Assembly: GCF_964355755.1 (NCBI RefSeq)
Contig: NC_092673.1
Location: forward strand, 1,617,001-1,681,000
DNA from: Antedon mediterranea
Taxonomy: Eukaryota; Echinodermata; Crinoidea; Comatulida; Antedonidae
Length of the DNA stretch: 64,000 nt
Reading direction: 5' to 3'
Shown: positions 58,525 to 64,000 of the stretch, in pieces
Layout: each line of letters opens with the position of its first letter
Numbering within the stretch: position 1 is the first letter of the stretch
Translations under genes and position numbers: made by a program
The notes under the pieces: generated by a model
Databases searched by the model: none
What the model saw: the letters and a program-made list of their open reading frames with translations, nothing else
What the model was told of the DNA's origin: nothing

Positions 58525-59649
58525 ATGTCTAAGGTTACAATTTGTTCAGAGTGCAACTCCACTGATGTTGAAAATGAAAACATTAATGGACATACAACTT
58601 TGATTTGCCGTGGCTGCGGAACAGTCATCGATGATAACGACATCAATGAAGAAAATCATGATGCTGCTCCCATCTTTCACAGCAGTGCGAACTTAAAAGC
58701 ATTGGCACGCAATCGTAGAGTTACATGTCTAGATCAAAATGTTTCAAAAACGAAAATAATGTGGGGAGAAATGGTAAAAACATTCTGCAAACAATTTAAA
58801 TTTAGTGTAGAGATGGAGAAACAGGCCGTAGACTACAGCTATAAAGCATTTGAAATGAAAGAGTTTTACAAACGACACAGCGAACAAAAACGTGCACTTA
58901 GTGCATCCTGCGTTTATCTAACTTGCCGAATGCACAATTGGCCGGTGACGATAAACTACGTCATTGACTTGTGTAGCGTGCATCGTGAATATTTCGGAAC
59001 TGTGTTCAAACAGTTAGTGAATTGTTTAGGTATTAATTTGGAGTTTATGAAATTAGAAGAAATTATTCCAACATATCTTAAAGAAAGTGGACTTGAACAG
59101 TTGAATTTAGAAAAGAGTGTTCTTAACATTTGCTGTTTATCAAATGAAGCATGGTTAGTTTCTGGAAGACAGCCTATCCACTTGATCATAGCTGCGGCAT
59201 ATGTTGCATGGAGAGCAGTACCTGAAAACTTCAAAAAAAAAATTACAGATTTTTCAAATCGTCTGACAGGAAAGACAAAAACTTGGAAGACAAGAGTTAG
59301 AGAAATTGAAAATGTTTTGTTTAAACTTGCGTGCGCAATTCCGTGGAAATCATCAAACACCGTTAACCGTAACCGAATTGGCTTGTATGTGAATGATATC
59401 ATGAAATACAAGCTATCATTGTTTTCACAATTTCAAATAACTGATGACAATGATGAAGATGAGGTAGTTCCAGGCAAGATGGAAGAAGATCCAAAAACAG
59501 TTTCAGAATCACAAGAATTGACAGATGAAGACCTACCTGAGGACCAGCTGCATATGTACTTAAAATCTGAACAAGAAGTCGCTATGCAGAAAATTTATTT
59601 TGATGACTATTTAGAATCATTACCTCCCAGAAAAAAGGTCAAAGTTTGA
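58525..59649 (+). CDS. BRF2: TFIIB-related factor BRF2 (TFIIIB 50 kDa subunit)
   Basis: Subunit of the TFIIIB variant that recruits RNA polymerase III to type 3 promoters (U6, 7SK, selenocysteine tRNA in vertebrates). 374 residues in one uninterrupted exon. A zinc ribbon is formed by C7-x2-C10 and C28-x2-C31 (CSECNST, CRGCGTVID). Two cyclin-like folds follow; TCRMHNWPVTI and SNEAWLVSGRQPIHLIIAAA match TCRQHNWPLTM and [20 protein letters not shown] in human BRF2, which separates it from TFIIB and BRF1. A C-terminal piece, LPEDQLHMYLKSEQEV, matches SDSEIEQYLRTPQEV. The stop is preceded by a basic PPRKKVKV. There is no cysteine in the C-terminal part after the cyclin folds, unlike human BRF2. 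Human BRF2 is 419 residues with several exons. AATAAA is at 59762. Confidence 0.93.
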   Translation: MSKVTICSECNSTDVENENINGHTTLICRGCGTVIDDNDINEENHDAAPIFHSSANLKALARNRRVTCLDQNVSKTKIMWGEMVKTFCKQFKFSVEMEKQAVDYSYKAFEMKEFYKRHSEQKRALSASCVYLTCRMHNWPVTINYVIDLCSVHREYFGTVFKQLVNCLGINLEFMKLEEIIPTYLKESGLEQLNLEKSVLNICCLSNEAWLVSGRQPIHLIIAAAYVAWRAVPENFKKKITDFSNRLTGKTKTWKTRVREIENVLFKLACAIPWKSSNTVNRNRIGLYVNDIMKYKLSLFSQFQITDDNDEDEVVPGKMEEDPKTVSESQELTDEDLPEDQLHMYLKSEQEVAMQKIYFDDYLESLPPRKKVKV

Positions 59650-59761
59650 TAACATTTCTTGGTTTATCACACCAAATCCTAAACTATGTTTTAATACAAT
59701 GATATTGCTTATGTTTGTTTTAAATTTTTTTTCACATAAGAAAATATTTTTGCATATTTAA

Positions 59762-59767
59762 AATAAA
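59762..59767 (+). promoter_or_regulatory. Candidate poly(A) signal of BRF2
   Basis: AATAAA, 113 bp after the stop codon. Confidence 0.5.
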
Positions 59768-60742
59768 AAATATAATATTTAACAAAGTCCACTTTTAAGA
59801 TAAAAGAACGGGTTTATGATAAACAGAACTTCAGTTTTTAACTGCTTTACTAGCTTAAACCAGTTATCTTCTTTATACTTTAAAAATAATTAAAAAAAAC
59901 ATTTCAGTCCAACAAAGAAACATGAAATGGTGTTATAATGTAAAAGCATAGAAAATAACATCAGTATTATTTAATTTTTATTGAAATTTGTCATTAAAAA
60001 CTAAAAAAAAGTAATGAAAACAATAATCTATAATCTATGTAAATCAAAATGGCTGTGTTCAATGTGATTACATAGCGCCCTCTATCAAGCATCACTTGAT
60101 CGAGATTAAAAGTTTTTACTTCTTTATATTGATCACTCTCGCAATGCTATCATTAAATCCATATTGTATTATCATTGTTTAGTCAGATATATGTAATAAA
60201 ACAGTAGCTGATAACAAATTCTTTTTTAATAACAAACTTTTATTCCGTTTTTTTTTTGTAAATCCAAGTCAGTCGTGTATTACTTTTGTATTTAATATAT
60301 TTATTCTTCTTGTCTTTGCTGATAATCGTCCAAGAGCTCGTTAGTTTTGGTAGAATTTGATTTAATAATTAATTTAAAATGACAAAAAACGATATTTAAG
60401 ACGTATTATCTAGTGAAGATCACTGTAGATATGTTGTTAAAATCACTAGTGACTCATTTTGTCATGTATAGAGTAGAACATGCATCAATGCTGAGCTACT
60501 TTAGTTTCTAGAATTAGCACTTTAAAGTAAGTACTGCATGACGCGTCCTATCACATGATCTTGCTATGCCCACCAAATAATGAGTCACATGGGTATATCG
60601 GATTATGTTTACTGTACTTGAAATAATTTAGTTTGGGAGTTAAATTTTTTTTAAAGTTTTTAAAGCAGAAAGTTACTTTAAAATAGTTCTAAAAATATAT
60701 TTCGATAAAAGTAAGTTGATAGAATTGAGAAAGATACGACTT
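59768..60742. other. Intergenic, no gene seen
   Basis: AT-rich sequence downstream of BRF2, no recognised repeat. Confidence 0.5.
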
Positions 60743-61004
60743 TAAAGCTCTGTCTACACTATCAAACTTATTGGTTTTCTAAGGGTCTCGACTTAAAAGC
60801 TTTGCTTTTTTCGAGTTCCCTTTTCCATAACTTCTTGACATTTTTTGTACATAGTTTTATGAAATAAATTGATTTTGATTGATTGATTAATTGACCAAAA
60901 AAGTGTGATGTATCCAAATATGGTAGTGATATGCTATCATTATGTCCGTATATGGGCACATCACATTTTGTCACATAAAGTTTGATAGTGTGGACAGAGC
61001 TTTA
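60743..61004. mobile_element. TA-MITE copy 19 with nested insertion
   Basis: Left end and right end are intact with TA flanks, but the left arm is interrupted after CTATCAAACTTA by about 120 bp of foreign sequence and resumes at ACCAAAAAAGTGTGATG. Confidence 0.85.
60771..60896 (+). mobile_element. LINE-like 3' tail inserted into the MITE
   Basis: TTTTGTACATAGTTTTATGA, then AATAAATTGATTTTGATTGATTGATTAATTG: an ORF-end-like stretch followed by a (TTGA)n-type microsatellite tail, as seen at the 3' ends of 5'-truncated CR1/L2-like LINEs. Class is an inference. Confidence 0.5.
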
Positions 61005-63410
61005 TGTGTAATATTACGTTTAAAAAAGTTACCGTATGTTATGATAATAGATAATATTTAAATATTGTATTCTATAGCAATATTAATATTTGGTGTTTTC
61101 ATATAATATTGTTTTGTTTGAAAATGAAATAAACATCTAAAACTAATTGTCATTTTACTTAATGCAGTTAGAACTCCTACTCCCCCGTTGAGGAGGAACC
61201 TACGTGACCCAGCAAAGTGTCACGTGACCCAGCAAAGTGTCCCACAGGAGTGGTTTTGTACTATAAAACTAAGAGTTAATGTTGCTTGTAGAATCGGAAC
61301 AGTTTTGATGTTTATAGTCGGCCGACTGCTGCCACGTGTATATCATATTAGTTAATTATATCATCGAATGCTTTACACATGTACACGTGACACATGTGCT
61401 GACAATTGACCCATTTACTCCAACGAATGACAACTTTATTATCAAACTACTAATTGTAAAATAATTCGCTTGCATCTCCTCCTCGTCGAAGAATCCGATT
61501 TAAACAATCACTTCTTTTTTTACAAAAGGAACATTAATAAAGCAGGTTGCTTTCTCAAATAAGTACAAATGTCGATAAACCAATGGATGATAAGAACGCA
61601 GTGACGCATGGCGCGTAATTATAGTTTCAGCCAATCAACGACTGATCTCGATGCATTATCTTACCAGTGGGAGCGATTAATTCATCTACAAGAAACTTCT
61701 GGTAAATATGATGTTTTGGGGCCAGTTTACCATTTGTTCGACTGTTTGTTACTATGTCACATGGTTCGTTTGGCTAGCCAATAACATTCTCCCAATGGAG
61801 CGTAATTGTCATGGTAACACACTGTGGCTGTTAATCATGTTATAACGGACACCTAACACAATCTATGATCAATTATATTTTGTTTCTTTTTGTCGTTTCT
61901 TTAGACCCATTATGTTTTTTTTTTATTATAGACGGCATCATTAAAATGAAATTTACAAGCTATAAGAAGATGATCATGTATGTTGGCCATAAATTACTCA
62001 GCGAACGAATCTTTTAAGTAGTTCAGTGTCTCAGATACCATTAAACTTTGATGGATACTGTAAGTGGACCGCTAAATAATAAAATGGATGCCAAATATCT
62101 CTCATAACTTCTCTATTGATTATCGTAAATATATATTGATTCAAAGAGAGACCACACTTAAATGTGATCACAAACTATAATAACTAAAATATAATTAATT
62201 GGAATATAGTATAAAAATGAATATTATAGTATAGATATAAGTCAGATTATTCGTCAACAGAACTAAGGCTGAGATTGTCTCAACGTTTCATTATATGCTA
62301 CACTTCAACCGTCTTCTGGTGTAGCTAGGAAAGTTGAGGCGAATATATGAAAATGGAAAAGCATAAAGCCTGTTTTCCATTATTGAACATATTCGCGCAA
62401 ATCGAACATTCTTGAGTTCTGATTGGTTACGCATTTTCTCCCGTCATTTTAGATATGCCTGCGAATTTAGTCAACACTTTCGATTCGCGCATAGCTTTTC
62501 CCACCTAGAATCTGTATCTATCCTGAGCGGCGGAAACCACCCGTTCGCTCCCCGTTGTGTGTAAATGGATAAGGAATAACATAGATTCCATATTTGTTAT
62601 TACCGTTACCGCTCGGTGTAAATTGGCCTTTAAGGTGGACTGGCAGTTTGTAAACTAAATCTAAATCAGGCTTGCTTTCAAAAGTAGATATTATATTAAT
62701 ACAAAGCCTGTGTCTTGACGTCTTGAAGTCTAAAATACACACAAAATTAACTTTTTCAGTTGCAATTATTATTCAGAGATGAATTCTGTTGAAAAGTACA
62801 TTTTGCATTTTCAGATAATAAGTTCAGAGATGACTATTGTAAAATTGTACCTTTAAAAGTTAAACCTGTAACATTGTGTCGAACTAGAAGATAACAGTCC
62901 ATCATGATAATACCCTGTCTTGTTCTTGGTAAATACATGCCGTTAGCCACTACTGCCAAGATAAAAGTTCGTACAAATCTTAGTTTATGTTTTTTGAAAA
63001 TTTGTCTATGACGCGCCCACTGTGCATCCCTTCGTCTTGTCGCAAACCTATTTCGTTGTGATATTCATATCTGAAGAACATTTTGATTTATTGCTGATAA
63101 TGCTGATTCAATATCTAGCATTGCGTTCAAAATGATTCCTTGAAATATTTATAATACTGTCGTTAAATGAGTTGAAATCCATTCTGTAATTTTATTGAGC
63201 AATCACTGTAAAACATCGTCTTGTATATCTATGCCAAATCGTTACCTGAGAAAGATAAAAGGTGTTTTTTCTATATTTTTGAATATTTGATTTCTTAGTG
63301 TTGTTGAATGTTTTGTTTATTTTGTAGGTTATTTGGAACTTTTCCATTCCAAATGAATATACTAAAATTGTACTCACCTAAAAGCACCTGCATAATATTA
63401 TAACCCTGTG
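61005..63410. other. Intergenic, no gene seen
   Basis: A 20-bp tandem pair, CACGTGACCCAGCAAAGTGT-like, at 61201-61240. Otherwise unique. The minus open frames at 62518-62742 and 63192-63377 show no motif. Confidence 0.5.
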
Positions 63411-63437
63411 TAAAACCCTGTCTACACTATGAAACTT
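63411..63437. mobile_element. TA-MITE-like terminal sequence
   Basis: TAAAACCCTGTCTACACTAT then GAAACTT resembles the family's left end (TAAAGCTCTGTCTACACTATCAAACTT). It directly abuts the 61-bp satellite. Confidence 0.6.
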
Positions 63438-63441
63438 AAAA

Positions 63442-64000
63442 CGGACATAATTATGATAAACCAAACTAAGTGTGGAGCCATTGGTGACCAACCTTACGAA
63501 TACGGACATAATTATGATAAACCAAACTAAGTGTGGAGCCATTGGTGACCAACCTTACGAATACGGACATAATTATGATAAACCAAACTAAGTGTAGAGC
63601 CATTGGTGGCCAACCTTACGAATACGGACATAATTATGATAAACCAAACTAAGTGTGGAGCCATTGGTGACCAACCTTACGAATACGGACATAATTATGA
63701 TAAACCAAACTAAGTGTGGAGCCATTGGTGACCAACCTTACGAATACGGACATAATTATGATAAACCAAACTAAGTGTGGAGCCATTGGTGGCCAACCTT
63801 ACGAATACGGACATAATTATGATAAACCAAACTAAGTGTGGAGCCATTGGTGGCCAACCTTACGAATACGGACATAATTATGATAAACCAAACTAAGTGT
63901 GGAGTCATTGGTGGCCAACCTTACGAATACGGACATAATTATGATAAACCAAACTAAGTGTGGAGCCATTGGTGGCCAACCTTACGAATACGGACATAAT
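63442..64000. repeat. 61-bp satellite array, at least 9 copies, open at right edge
   Basis: Unit CGGACATAATTATGATAAAC, CAAACTAAGTGTGGAGCCAT, TGGTGACCAACCTTACGAATA. Units differ at only a few positions (GTGACC/GTGGCC, GGAGCC/GGAGTC/AGAGCC). The high identity points to recent expansion; the true length is unknown. Confidence 0.97.

Noticed and set aside
58956-59411. 151-residue minus-strand frame
   Set aside because: Lies wholly opposite the BRF2 coding exon, whose protein has clear family motifs; a shadow frame.

Overview
The window is animal nuclear DNA: six protein-coding genes, five of them split by many GT-AG introns, in AT-rich sequence full of short inverted-repeat transposons and tandem arrays. 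Protein motifs resemble vertebrate orthologues over whole lengths, yet the genes are compact (apart from one 16.5 kb intron) and CTAGGCCTAG-type words are frequent. This fits an invertebrate deuterostome, most likely an echinoderm; the phylum is an inference, not something the sequence proves.

Layout. 1191-10109 (-): a cell-surface ecto-nucleoside triphosphate diphosphohydrolase (ENTPD1/2/3/8 type), whose C-terminal exon(s) lie beyond the left edge. 13107-38492 (+): an ARID5A/ARID5B-like DNA-binding transcription regulator, nine coding exons, 955 codons, with a 16.5 kb second intron. 42249-46493 (-): PSMD4/Rpn10, the proteasomal ubiquitin receptor, 11 exons. 46742-49707 (+): RCCD1, an RCC1-repeat protein, six exons. 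52084-57117 (-): RAB24, an atypical Rab GTPase, eight exons. 58525-59649 (+): BRF2, the TFIIB-like subunit of the RNA polymerase III factor TFIIIB, with an intron-less coding region. All exon junctions were read by hand and keep frame.

Genes are arranged as three head-to-head pairs: ENTPD/ARID5 (about 1 kb between 5' regions), PSMD4/RCCD1 (248 bp between start codons) and RAB24/BRF2 (1.4 kb between start codons). CRE-like TGACGTCA or TGACGTAA words lie in the first and third shared 5' regions. The genes do not form one pathway; the pairs are best read as shared promoters of broadly expressed genes.

Repeats dominate the rest. One TA-flanked palindromic MITE family has about 20 copies or fragments, none found between 9.2 and 34.6 kb. 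Other elements include two copies of an hAT-like element with different perfect 8-bp target duplications, a 1.09-kb Harbinger-like element with TTA duplications, an 880-bp foldback element made of GCGCAATTT words, a 631-bp and a 204-bp inverted-repeat element, tRNA-derived SINE-like pieces, and a decayed retroelement fragment with a hammerhead-like core. Tandem arrays of 13, 21, 27, 61, 66 and 139 bp occur; the 61-bp array runs off the right end. I found no operon-like, CRISPR-like or otherwise plainly new system; the most unusual items are transposon structures and a few protein-level departures from the human orthologues.
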